Assembly: GCA_017513525.1 (NCBI GenBank)
Contig: JAFXFC010000002.1
Coordinates: forward strand, 1 to 53,913
Reading direction: 5' to 3'
Source of the DNA: Clostridia bacterium
Lineage (GTDB): Bacteria; Bacillota; Clostridia; Oscillospirales; Acutalibacteraceae
Length of the DNA stretch: 53,913 bases
Positions within the stretch are counted from its first letter, which is position 1. Every line of letters starts with the position of its first letter. A program made the position numbers and the translations under genes. Below, piece by piece: positions 41,173 through 49,655 of the stretch. A model generated the notes under the pieces. That model ran no database searches and was not told the DNA's origin. It saw only the letters and a list, made by a program, of their open reading frames with translations.

Positions 41173-42075
41173 TTACATCTCAATATATTTTGTTGCGGCA
41201 AGTGCTGCGGCAGCTCCGTCAGCAGTGGCAGTGGTTATCTGTCTTATTTCCTTACTGCGGCAGTCACCTGCAACGAAAATACCCTTAATATCGGTGGTAC
41301 AGCTTTCTGTTGCATCAACATAGCCGTAATTATTAAGCTTTACCGTATTTTTAATAAACTCGGTGGCGGGAACAAGACCGATTGCAACGAAACAGCCGTC
41401 ACAATTAACCGTTTGTTCTTCCCCGGAGTCGGTATTCTTGATTTTAATTCCCATGAGTGTATCCTCACCGAGAAAGCCTGTGACTACTGAAGAATAAATT
41501 ATTTCTACATTTTCCTTATTTTTCAGAATATTCTGAAGTGCCTCTTCGCCTGTGAGGGTGGGGAGGTTTTGTATTATTGTGACTTTTTTGCAGTTTGATG
41601 AAAGAAGTATTGCTTCCTGTAAGGCGGAATTGCCGCCGCCGATAACAGTGACCTCCTGTCCGTTATAGAAAGCTCCGTCACATACCGCACAAAAAGATAT
41701 TCCGTTTCCGAGATACTTTTCTTCACCGTCTACTCCTAAGTGCCTGTGAGCGGCACCTGTTGCTATAATGACAGCCTTTCCGAAAAATGAACCGTTTTCA
41801 GTGATAACTTCTTTTACTTCTCCGTCTTTTATTGCTGTTACGGTCTCCATTTCAAATTCTGTTCCGAGACTTATTGCATGCTCAACCATTTTATCGGCAA
41901 GCTCAGTGCCCGAAAGAACACCGAAGCCGGGATAGTTTTCAATTTTCGGAGAGAATGTGACCTGACCGCCGAAAACTCCCTTTTCAATTACAAGAACACT
42001 TTTTTCTGCTCTTCGGGCATAAATTGCCGCAGTAAGTCCTGCAGGCCCTGCGCCGATTATTATAATGTCATACAT
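41173..42075 (-). CDS. trxB: Thioredoxin-disulfide reductase
   Basis: A 300-residue low-molecular-weight thioredoxin reductase. FAD motif IIGAGPAGLTAAIYARRAEK at 7-26, redox-active CAVC (Cys129, Cys132), NADPH motif VIGGGNSALQEA and C-terminal GIFVAGDCRSKEIRQITTA. It reduces thioredoxin, or a related carrier, with NADPH in the cytoplasm; no thioredoxin gene is adjacent. AAGGAA precedes the ATG. Confidence 0.94.
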   Translation of the reverse strand: MYDIIIIGAGPAGLTAAIYARRAEKSVLVIEKGVFGGQVTFSPKIENYPGFGVLSGTELADKMVEHAISLGTEFEMETVTAIKDGEVKEVITENGSFFGKAVIIATGAAHRHLGVDGEEKYLGNGISFCAVCDGAFYNGQEVTVIGGGNSALQEAILLSSNCKKVTIIQNLPTLTGEEALQNILKNKENVEIIYSSVVTGFLGEDTLMGIKIKNTDSGEEQTVNCDGCFVAIGLVPATEFIKNTVKLNNYGYVDATESCTTDIKGIFVAGDCRSKEIRQITTATADGAAAALAATKYIEM

Positions 42076-42151
42076 ATTTTTGTTTCCTTATTATTTTTAT
42101 TTATTATAAATCATACTTTATCTGTTACATGCCGAGAGGCACTTGCTCATC

Positions 42152-42305
42152 GTAGGGGAGGGGTTCCCCCTCCCGTAACCGAGGGATTGTAACTTTAAAA
42201 AGTTTGATATTTTTTAATGAAAACAGTGGCTTTTTCTTTCCCATAAACTATTTTCTATAATCAATTGTTTTCTGCCACTTGCGGGAGGGGAGACCCCTCC
42301 CCTAC
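42152..42305. repeat. 154-bp element bounded by GC-rich inverted repeats
   Basis: The left end 42152-42175 (GTAGGGGAGGGG...CCTCCCG) and right end 42282-42305 (CGGGAGGGG...CCCCTAC) are inverted copies agreeing at 22 of 24 positions. Each end is also a hairpin by itself (GGGGAGGGG against CCCCTCCC). A second inner inverted pair is GTGGC / GCCAC. The interior is AT-rich and non-coding. It lies between the divergent trxB start and the end of the symporter gene, looks like a small mobile repeat, and might also act as a terminator for the symporter operon. Confidence 0.75.
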
Positions 42306-42340
42306 AAATGTGAACGCAACTTACCGCGATAAAATATGAT

Positions 42341-43804
42341 TTAGTTTGCATTGTTTACAAGTTCATTTCTTCTTTCGGCAAGATCTTTATACATTCTTGC
42401 TCTCTTTTCCTTTGTAAGAGGCCATAAGAATTTGGGGATTATACCGAGTGCTCCCGATATCGTAGGAACGGCACTGCAAAGAGCGAAGAGCCAGAATTTT
42501 GTTCTGTCACTCTGGGTACCGATTTTAATGCCCTGAACATAACCGATATTTTTAAGAATAATACTTCTTACGGAATTCATAAGTGAGCCCTGAATTTTAA
42601 GAACAAGACTCTTTGCAACGGATGTGGTAGCTTCCATTCTGTAGCCGTTTTTCCATTCGCAGAAGTCCATAGCTTCATTCCAGAGGTCATTGTTTATAAC
42701 CTTGTTTACACCGAATGCCCATTTGTAGAACCATTCTCTGATACCGACTGCAACGACCATGGGGATCATCTTAGTATAATTCTTATTTATCATACCAAAC
42801 AGGAAGAAGCCGAGAGATAAAATATCTCCGTAAATATCAGCACCTACCCAGAGAGCCTTTGAAGAAAATCTCTTTCTTAAGAACGGTATGAAACCGTAAG
42901 ATATACTGCCGTTTAAGGCTGACGGGATATTTGCAATGGTTATCAGTGAATATGAACCGAAAACATCTATAAAGTAGTTGCTTTCGCTTGTGCTGACGGA
43001 AAAGCCTCCGAGGAAATCCGAAAGACACATTAACAGAACGGGGTAGTTTGTGAATATTGCGCGAAGTCCTTCTTTTATGCTGGGTCTTTCAATAGACTGA
43101 GGAACTCTCTCCTTTGATTGGAAGAAATAATATAAAGTAAGTCCCGATGAGAGAACACTGCAGCCTACGCCGAAGGACATAAAAGCTGTTGAAAGCTTGA
43201 TGCCTATTTTTTCATTAACAATAAGGTCATATAATACACCGAAGATGTATCTGGGCATGTCTTCACCGAGATATCCCGAAAACAGCTCAGCTAAGGTTAT
43301 AAGCCGCACTCTTTCATTGGGGTTCGGTGTTGTGGTAGACATATATCCGCCTTTTGCAAGATTCATTGCAGTGCTTGCGGTTTCCTGAATAATGGTAAAT
43401 GCAAAATAGAATATAAGCTTCGGAATATGTGTTCCCGAAGTGCCCGGGAAAAACAGAGGTATCATCCAGTAAAGTGCACCCAAAAGTGTCAAGGGAATCT
43501 GAAGACCTAAAAGATATGGACGGAATTTTCCGAGTCTTGTTCTCGTGTTGTCAACCAATGAGCCTAAGAGGATATCGTTTATTGTATCCCATGCACTTGA
43601 GAATATATTTACGACTGCAGATACGGTGAAGTCAACCTTAACTACGTCCCAGATATATCTTTCCTGGAAAGAATTGATGTTAAAGGTGTTGGAAACATCG
43701 TTAAGCACATATGCAACGGATTCCTTTACACCTACATAGTTGAAGTTTTCATAAACATTTACAGGTTTTGTTTGGAGATTACTGTCATTATTCTTATTTT
43801 CCAT
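42341..43804 (-). CDS. GPH-type sodium:sugar symporter (MFS superfamily)
   Basis: A 487-residue membrane protein with about ten to twelve hydrophobic spans. SSAWDTINDILLGSLVD followed by NTRTRLGKFRPYLL is the glycoside-pentoside-hexuronide transporter signature. It should import a glycoside with sodium or protons. AAGGAGG precedes the ATG. It is the last gene of a minus-strand operon, 12 bases after the Big2-domain protein. No glycosidase is directly beside it; GH3 and DUF4091 genes are elsewhere in the window. Confidence 0.88.
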   Translation of the reverse strand: MENKNNDSNLQTKPVNVYENFNYVGVKESVAYVLNDVSNTFNINSFQERYIWDVVKVDFTVSAVVNIFSSAWDTINDILLGSLVDNTRTRLGKFRPYLLGLQIPLTLLGALYWMIPLFFPGTSGTHIPKLIFYFAFTIIQETASTAMNLAKGGYMSTTTPNPNERVRLITLAELFSGYLGEDMPRYIFGVLYDLIVNEKIGIKLSTAFMSFGVGCSVLSSGLTLYYFFQSKERVPQSIERPSIKEGLRAIFTNYPVLLMCLSDFLGGFSVSTSESNYFIDVFGSYSLITIANIPSALNGSISYGFIPFLRKRFSSKALWVGADIYGDILSLGFFLFGMINKNYTKMIPMVVAVGIREWFYKWAFGVNKVINNDLWNEAMDFCEWKNGYRMEATTSVAKSLVLKIQGSLMNSVRSIILKNIGYVQGIKIGTQSDRTKFWLFALCSAVPTISGALGIIPKFLWPLTKEKRARMYKDLAERRNELVNNAN

Positions 43805-43816
43805 TTTATAACCTCC

Positions 43817-45109
43817 TTAATTTGTAACTGTTACGGTACATTCTGAAGCAATGTAGCCTTGTGTGCTGAATACGGTAACTGTAGCAGTGCCTTCACCCAC
43901 GGCAGTTATTTCACCTGAGTGACTGACTTTTACTATGCTTTCATCCGATGAAATAAAATCAACTGTTTTAATGGTTGCATCATCGGGAGATATCTGGGCT
44001 GTAAGTGTATGTGTTTCGCCCTGTTTTAAGGAAAGCTCGGTTTCGCTTATTTTTACTTTCTCTACCGCATTTACAACATACACCATACAAGTATCAGAAA
44101 AGGTTTTTCCGAGATACTCCAGGGTGACTTTTACAGCAATCGGTTTATCACATATTTTTACCGCTTCAATCTGTCCGTTTTCGTCAACGGTAAGGTGTTC
44201 ATCAAAGGCTGTAAAGGAGAGAGAATATTCATCGGAAGAAAGACCCTCTTCAACAAATGGGGTGACGGTTAAGGTATCATAACCGTTTTTGTCGAGAGTC
44301 ATTATATCCTCTTCTATTTCAATACCTGCATATGAAAAGCTGTAATTTTCACTGAAAGACAGCTGAAGATTCAGAGGTGTTGTGCCGATTCCCGCAAGAG
44401 TGTTCTTGAATGCGATATTCGCTGAAAAATCATATGTTCTGCTGATTGAAAGAGAAATTATTTCACCTGTTTTTTCATCTGCTTCAAGTGTATATTCGCA
44501 CTTTACGGGGATAAGCTTCTGGTTTATTGCTGAAAAAACATTTTCGTTTTCCTTTATAAACATATTAACTGAAGCTGTATCGTCACCCAAAAAATACATA
44601 TTGTCAAAAACTTTGTTATATGTAAGTGTAAGAACCATTGTTCCGTCTGAAGTATTGGCAGAAAATTCATCGGGAGTGCTCTTTGTTAAAACGGATAATA
44701 AAGAAGAAGCATCTTCGCCGTATTTAATTTCCGTATCCTCATAAAAGGACATAAATTTTGAATTAAACGAAGAGCTCATAAAGGAAAGTATTTTTTCAAC
44801 ATTCTTATTTTCACATTCGAGAGTATCTATATTTACCTGTGTAGAACCCTTATATTTCAGAATTTCACTTTCTATTGCACTATTGATAAGCTCATTAGTT
44901 AAAGAGAGGGCTTCTTCTTCGGTTTCGGGAAGAACCTCTATTTTTTTTGGAGTATCATCTAATAAGGATATATCAAGAGTATCCTGAGGCTGAACTGATT
45001 TTGCCGTGACATAGATAGCAACACTTGATATGATAATAACAAGTATAGGGAGAATGACTGTGATCAGCAGTATGCTTTTTATGTTAAGCTTTTTTTCTGT
45101 TACTTTCAC
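43817..45109 (-). CDS. Membrane-anchored protein with C-terminal Big2 domain
   Basis: A 430-residue protein. It has a basic N-terminus and one membrane span (about 13-34), then a mixed extracellular region that I do not recognise (40-270). Two beta-rich parts follow; the last (about 352-430) is a bacterial Ig-like Big2 domain: ISETELSLKQGETHTLTAQI, DESIVKVSHSGEITAVGEGT and ATVTVFSTQG. Big2 domains are common in surface adhesins. Its start overlaps the zinc-ribbon membrane protein by four bases, so the pair may form one envelope complex. Confidence 0.85.
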   Translation of the reverse strand: MKVTEKKLNIKSILLITVILPILVIIISSVAIYVTAKSVQPQDTLDISLLDDTPKKIEVLPETEEEALSLTNELINSAIESEILKYKGSTQVNIDTLECENKNVEKILSFMSSSFNSKFMSFYEDTEIKYGEDASSLLSVLTKSTPDEFSANTSDGTMVLTLTYNKVFDNMYFLGDDTASVNMFIKENENVFSAINQKLIPVKCEYTLEADEKTGEIISLSISRTYDFSANIAFKNTLAGIGTTPLNLQLSFSENYSFSYAGIEIEEDIMTLDKNGYDTLTVTPFVEEGLSSDEYSLSFTAFDEHLTVDENGQIEAVKICDKPIAVKVTLEYLGKTFSDTCMVYVVNAVEKVKISETELSLKQGETHTLTAQISPDDATIKTVDFISSDESIVKVSHSGEITAVGEGTATVTVFSTQGYIASECTVTVTN

Positions 45110-45948
45110 TTTTTCTTCCCCCTTTTCTTTGTAGATGTCATGTCATCTGTTTTCTCTTCTTCTATAATGGGCAAAGGAAGATCATCAAGAGTTATCTCTC
45201 CCTTTTTGAGCTTTTCTTTTATTTCAAGTCTTTTTCTGTCAGCTTCTTTAATGGGTATTTCAGGCTCATTAACTGCAAGAATTATGTTAGTTGCAAGGAA
45301 AATTCCGAGCATCAGAATGCTTACGATTCCGCCGAACAAAGGCTTTGATGAAATAAATTCAAAGCTTCCCGAAAGATTCATTGAAATAAAGGAAAGAACC
45401 GTTCCCGCTAACTGCGATAAAATACCGAAAGTGGCAAAGCCCACTGTGATTTTTGCAGTCTTTTTAATGTTTATAAAGGACAAAAGCCACATGAGAAGAC
45501 AAAGGGCTGTCATAAGAGCTGCAAGAATCAGAAGAACGAAGGAGCAAAGCATAATTACATAAAGACTTTTTGCAACACCGACATCTGAAAGGGCTCCGAA
45601 TATCTGCCAGAAGGAATCGCTTACTATATTATAAATTCCGAGTGCTCCCACTGAAATTTCATATTCCCACCAAGGGAAGGAAAGCTTGATATTGTATAAG
45701 GGCAAAATAAGAGAAGCAATCGAAAGAAGAAGAAAGATCATTCTTGCTATGGGTATTTTGCCGCTTATATATGCCGCCTTTATTTTTGCCACAAAAATTC
45801 GTGCTGTTGTAAATTCCAGCTCCGTCTTTTTGGCATCTCTTGAAAGATCCTCTTCCTGCGTGTAATACATAATATGCACACCGCATTTTTTGCAGTTCGG
45901 AGAAAGGTCAAACCGACCTATCGGTGTACCGCATTTAGGGCAATTCAA
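45106..45948 (-). CDS. Zinc-ribbon membrane protein
   Basis: A 280-residue protein with an N-terminal zinc ribbon (CPKCG at 3-7, CKKCG at about 19-23), a linker, and four hydrophobic spans (roughly 70-90, 128-155, 163-190, 205-225). A charged C-terminus ends in a Lys-rich tail (TSTKKRGKKK). Function unknown; the layout resembles small envelope-sensing or assembly proteins of Clostridia. The start is TTG at 45948 with AAGGCGG upstream. It is first in the operon with the Big2 protein and the symporter. Confidence 0.8.
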   Translation of the reverse strand: MNCPKCGTPIGRFDLSPNCKKCGVHIMYYTQEEDLSRDAKKTELEFTTARIFVAKIKAAYISGKIPIARMIFLLLSIASLILPLYNIKLSFPWWEYEISVGALGIYNIVSDSFWQIFGALSDVGVAKSLYVIMLCSFVLLILAALMTALCLLMWLLSFINIKKTAKITVGFATFGILSQLAGTVLSFISMNLSGSFEFISSKPLFGGIVSILMLGIFLATNIILAVNEPEIPIKEADRKRLEIKEKLKKGEITLDDLPLPIIEEEKTDDMTSTKKRGKKK

Positions 45949-46082
45949 AATACCACCGCCTTAATATTTTATAATTAATTATATTTTAATAAATAATACA
46001 ATTTATTTCAATCTGTTTATCTCCCGAAAATCTCATTGTACTTTTGTTTAAGTTAACGAAGCTTGCCGAATTTGTATGGCTA

Positions 46083-46111
46083 TTTACAAAATAGATAAAA
46101 AAGATTATAAT
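46083..46111 (+). promoter_or_regulatory. Promoter for the small zinc-ribbon-like gene and probably the yfbR operon
   Basis: TTTACA at 46083-46088, a 17-base spacer and TATAAT at 46106-46111. Confidence 0.8.
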
Positions 46112-46138
46112 AATAAAAAAGAATAAAGGAGAAATATT

Positions 46139-46330
46139 ATGAGTATTGATTGCATAAAAAACGGACATACGGATGAAGAATTTGATGGCTTTTGTGACAG
46201 ATGCGGAGCCGATTTAGTGCTTGATGATATGCTTTATCCCGGTGTACCTTCGGGGTTTATGGGTATAATAGCAATGCTCAAAGAAGTTTTTGAACGCATT
46301 ATAGCTTTTGTGAAAGGTCTTTTCTCTTAA
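46139..46330 (+). CDS. Small Cys/His-motif protein with amphipathic C-terminus
   Basis: A 63-residue protein. HTDEEFDGFCDRCGADL (10-26) resembles the HTD..DG.CD.CG module repeated in clostridial surface proteins and, with Cys5, could bind zinc. The C-terminal 20 residues (MLKEVFERIIAFVKGLFS) form an amphipathic, Phe-rich helix like the ending of the secreted protein at 52360. There is no classical signal peptide. A strong promoter and AAAGGAG support expression. The yfbR gene follows after 47 bases with no terminator. Function unknown. Confidence 0.78.
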   Translation: MSIDCIKNGHTDEEFDGFCDRCGADLVLDDMLYPGVPSGFMGIIAMLKEVFERIIAFVKGLFS

Positions 46331-46377
46331 AATTAATACTTGAATATAACTGCATATTAAATCAGGAGAAAAAAACT

Positions 46378-46971
46378 ATGGGAAGTCATTTTTTTGCATT
46401 GTTTTCAAGAATGAAATATATTGACCGCTGGTCACTTATGAGAAATACAGACACGGAATCTTTAAGTCAGCACAGTCTTGATGTTGCAGCAATTGCCCAT
46501 GCACTTGCTGTTATCGGAAATAAAAGACTGAAAAAAAGCTATGATACAGGAAAAATTGCTCTTATCGGCATGTATCACGATATGCCCGAAATTATAACAG
46601 GTGATATGCCGACACCTGTAAAGTATCATAACAAGGAAATAAGAGAAGCCTTCGGAAGTATTGAAAAAGCAGCGCAGAAATCATTGCTTAATTCTTTGCC
46701 CTCGGATTTAAGAGAAGAATATGAAGGGCTTCTTATGGCAGATGAAAAAAGTGAGGAATACCGCCTTGTAAAGGCTGCAGATAAAATTTCCGCACTTCTC
46801 AAATGCTTACTTGAGGAAAGAAGCGGTAATACGGAATTTATAAAGGCTAAGGAAGCAACGCTTACAGCTCTTCATTCCATGAAATGTGAAGAAGCGGAAA
46901 TTTTCCTTGAAGAATATCTTGAAAGCTACGGTATGGTTCTTGATACCGTATTGGAGGAAACGGGGAATTGA
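46378..46971 (+). CDS. yfbR: 5'-deoxynucleotidase YfbR-like HD-domain phosphohydrolase
   Basis: A 197-residue HD-domain protein that removes phosphate from deoxynucleoside 5'-monophosphates. RMKYIDRWSLMRNTDTESLS, QHSLDVAAIAHALAVIGN, the metal pair in MYHDMPEIITGDMPTPVKYH and VKAADKISALLKCLLEE match YfbR. The start ATG 46378 follows AGGAG. The stop codon overlaps the next start, opening a compact five-gene run (yfbR, M42, M42, GNAT, PflX-like). Confidence 0.93.
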   Translation: MGSHFFALFSRMKYIDRWSLMRNTDTESLSQHSLDVAAIAHALAVIGNKRLKKSYDTGKIALIGMYHDMPEIITGDMPTPVKYHNKEIREAFGSIEKAAQKSLLNSLPSDLREEYEGLLMADEKSEEYRLVKAADKISALLKCLLEERSGNTEFIKAKEATLTALHSMKCEEAEIFLEEYLESYGMVLDTVLEETGN

Positions 46972-47987
46972 TGATGGAAACAAAAGAAATACTCAAAAGA
47001 ATATGCGAAGCACCGTATGAGCATACCTTTGACAGCAAAACGCATAAGACCATTGAAGAGATAATTTCACCGTTTTGCGAAAAAATTGAAACTGATGCAC
47101 TCGGAAACCTGATTTGTCATATAACCGAAGAGGGTGAAAAAAGCATAGTACTCAGTGCTCATATGGATAAAATAGGTATGGTGGTAACAGGAATAGATAA
47201 GGCCACGGGAATGCTTAAAATTGACAAAGCGGGCGGTATTGATCTGAGAACACTTGCTGCCGCAAGAGTAAAGGTCATCGGTTCAAAGGTGCTTTTTGGC
47301 TGTATTTCAAGTACGCCGCCTCACCTTACTTCAGGAGACAGGAATAAAGTTTCTTCTATTGACTCGCTTTTTGTGGATTGCGGTCTTTCATATGATGAAA
47401 TAATAAAATATGTATCTTTAGGTGACACGGTGGAATATCATTCTCCTATAACAGAGCTTCTGGGAGGGCGTCTTACTGGAGCTTATATGGATAATTCTGC
47501 TGGATGTGCCGCTGTTATAAAAGCGGCTCAGATGCTTAAAAATGCAGGTACGAAAAATAAGGTCACAGCAGTATTTACTACAAGAGAAGAAATAGGAAAG
47601 CAGGGCGCCACTGCAGTATTCACAAGACTTCAGCCGGATCTTGCTCTTATTACGGATGTTTCCTTCGCTTGTGCTCCCGGTATTCCCAAAGAAAGCTCAT
47701 CACCTCTTTTAAGCGGTGCTATGATATGTATTTCTCCCATTCTTCAAAAAGAAGTTGCATTAAAGCTTATTGAAGAGGCTGAAAAAAATGCTGTTCCGTA
47801 TACTGTTGAAGTTATGGGCTCAAGAACTGCAACAGACAGTGATGTTGCAGTAAATGCAGGAACAGGTATAAAAACAGGTCTTGTTTCAATTCCTCTTCTT
47901 AATATGCACACGCCTGTTGAAACGCTTGATATAAAAGATGTTGATGCAGTAGCACAGCTTCTTTTTAATGCTTCAAAGGGGGGATAA
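46971..47987 (+). CDS. M42 family aminopeptidase (first of a tandem pair)
   Basis: A 338-residue M42 metallo-aminopeptidase (glutamyl aminopeptidase/deblocking type) that trims oligopeptides in the cytoplasm as a large assembly. Metal and catalytic motifs are SAHMDKIGMVV, MDNSAGC, TTREEIGKQGA (Glu pair), an acidic TDVSFA and NMHTPVE. ATG at 46971 and 46974 are both possible after CGGGGAA; the second gives better spacing. It is about as long as its neighbour but diverged (SAHMDKIG versus CAHMDEVG), so the duplication is old. Confidence 0.92.
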   Translation: MMETKEILKRICEAPYEHTFDSKTHKTIEEIISPFCEKIETDALGNLICHITEEGEKSIVLSAHMDKIGMVVTGIDKATGMLKIDKAGGIDLRTLAAARVKVIGSKVLFGCISSTPPHLTSGDRNKVSSIDSLFVDCGLSYDEIIKYVSLGDTVEYHSPITELLGGRLTGAYMDNSAGCAAVIKAAQMLKNAGTKNKVTAVFTTREEIGKQGATAVFTRLQPDLALITDVSFACAPGIPKESSSPLLSGAMICISPILQKEVALKLIEEAEKNAVPYTVEVMGSRTATDSDVAVNAGTGIKTGLVSIPLLNMHTPVETLDIKDVDAVAQLLFNASKGG

Positions 47988-47989
47988 AA

Positions 47990-49000
47990 ATGTTTACACT
48001 TATAAAAGAGCTTTGTAATATAAACGGAACCTCGGGAAGAGAGGATAAAGTAAGAGAATACATAATTTCAAAGCTTGGTGAAAACTCTTATACTGTAGAC
48101 AATCTCGGTAATCTCATTGTTGAGGTAAAAGGAAAAAACAGAGCAAAGAATAAGGTCATGGTCTGTGCTCACATGGATGAAGTGGGCTTTATCGCGACTT
48201 ATGTTAGTGAGGACGGTCTTATTAAATTTGATACGGTCGGCGGAATTTTACCTGCTGTAATGTCCGGAAGAAAAATAGTTTTTGAAAACGGTACCGTCGG
48301 AGTTATCGGCAGCAAGCCCGTGCATCTTAGCAGTGCCGAAGAAAAAAATACTCTCTTGAATAAGGATAAATTGTATATAGATATAGGCGCAAAGGATAAA
48401 AATGAAGCAATGAAATATGTTATCCCGGGAGATACAGCCGTTTTTGTGGGAGAATTTACAGACCTCGGCGAAAAAATCCTTTCAAAAGCCCTTGATGACA
48501 GAGTTGGCTGTGCTATCATGCTGAAAATGATAGAAGAAGGTATGGAATATGATACCGTATTTGTCTTTTCCGTGCAGGAAGAGGTCGGAACAAGAGGTGC
48601 AGGCTGTGCGGTAAACAGAATTTATCCCGATTTTTCAGTTGTACTTGAATCTACGACTGCCGCAGATATTATAGGTATTGCGGGAGAAAAAAGAGTTTGT
48701 GTTCAGGGTGAGGGTGCTGTTATTTCCTTTATGGATAATTCCACTTTATATGATAAAGAAGTCTTTAAGACTGCACTGAAAATCGGCGAAGAAAAGGGTA
48801 TAAAGGTACAGGTAAAAACTGCCGTTGCAGGAGGAAACGATTCGGGTGCTATTCATAAGAGTGCCTACGGAGTCAGAGCTGCTGCAATAAGTGCCCCCTG
48901 CAGATATATACATTCTCAGTCAAATCTTCTTATGAAGAGTGATATTGTTGCGTGCTTCGAACTTGCAAAGGCATTGACGGAGAATCTCTCTCATGCTTAA
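47990..49000 (+). CDS. M42 family aminopeptidase (second of a tandem pair)
   Basis: A 336-residue M42 enzyme: NINGTSGREDKVREYI at the N-terminus, CAHMDEVGFIATYV, LDDRVGCAIMLKM, SVQEEVGTRGA, ESTTAAD and PCRYIHSQSN complete the metal site. It starts two bases after the first M42 gene with AAAGGGGGG upstream and overlaps the GNAT gene by eight bases. The two enzymes could differ in residue preference or co-assemble. Confidence 0.94.
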   Translation: MFTLIKELCNINGTSGREDKVREYIISKLGENSYTVDNLGNLIVEVKGKNRAKNKVMVCAHMDEVGFIATYVSEDGLIKFDTVGGILPAVMSGRKIVFENGTVGVIGSKPVHLSSAEEKNTLLNKDKLYIDIGAKDKNEAMKYVIPGDTAVFVGEFTDLGEKILSKALDDRVGCAIMLKMIEEGMEYDTVFVFSVQEEVGTRGAGCAVNRIYPDFSVVLESTTAADIIGIAGEKRVCVQGEGAVISFMDNSTLYDKEVFKTALKIGEEKGIKVQVKTAVAGGNDSGAIHKSAYGVRAAAISAPCRYIHSQSNLLMKSDIVACFELAKALTENLSHA

Positions 49001-49655
49001 GTTTTCTCCTCCCGACAATAACGTTAAAGAGCTGCTTTTACCCTTATGCCGTGACACAATAAGCGGCACGGAAGCTTATACCTTTCTAAAGCTTTATGAA
49101 AACATCCCCGAAGGATCCTTCTGGTGCGGAAAAAATGAAAACGGTGAAATAGAAAGTCTTATATTTAATAACGGGGATGAAGATATAAAGGTTTTCGGCA
49201 GTGAATTTTCAGAGCTTTTTTTGTTTTCGGAAAAGTGTCTTATGATATATGAAAATAAAACTCTGCCCCAAAGCGAGGCCGTTGAAATTGAAGGGAATAA
49301 GCTTCTTGATTTTTATAAGCTGATTTCTGAAAGTGATAAGCTTTCGTTTGATAATGAAAGACGGTATGTGTTAAGGCTTCGCAGTGTCAATAAAGGTCTT
49401 TCAAAGATATTTGCGGTTTTTCTCGGTGAAAAATTGGTGTCTTGTGCCGCAATAAGTGCTGTGAATGAAAAATATGCTTTAATAGCCGATGTTTTCACAC
49501 ACCCCGAATACAGAAAAAAAGGCTATGCCGCAAAATGCGTGAAGACTTGTGTAAATTATGCACTTTCTCAGGGGAAAATACCGTATCTCAGATGCGAAGA
49601 AAAAATGTGTGACTATTATAAAAAATTGGGATTTTCTTATTATGGAAAGATGTAA
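48993..49655 (+). CDS. GNAT family N-acetyltransferase
   Basis: A 220-residue protein whose C-terminal half is a GNAT domain: KIFAVFLGEKLVSCAAISAV, IADVFTHPEYRKKGYAAKCV (acetyl-CoA pyrophosphate loop, R/K-x-x-G-Y-A) and YYKKLGFSYYGKM. The N-terminal half (1-110) is less conserved and may bind the acceptor. It overlaps the M42 gene before it and the radical SAM gene after it. The acceptor is unknown. Confidence 0.9.
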   Translation: MLKFSPPDNNVKELLLPLCRDTISGTEAYTFLKLYENIPEGSFWCGKNENGEIESLIFNNGDEDIKVFGSEFSELFLFSEKCLMIYENKTLPQSEAVEIEGNKLLDFYKLISESDKLSFDNERRYVLRLRSVNKGLSKIFAVFLGEKLVSCAAISAVNEKYALIADVFTHPEYRKKGYAAKCVKTCVNYALSQGKIPYLRCEEKMCDYYKKLGFSYYGKM

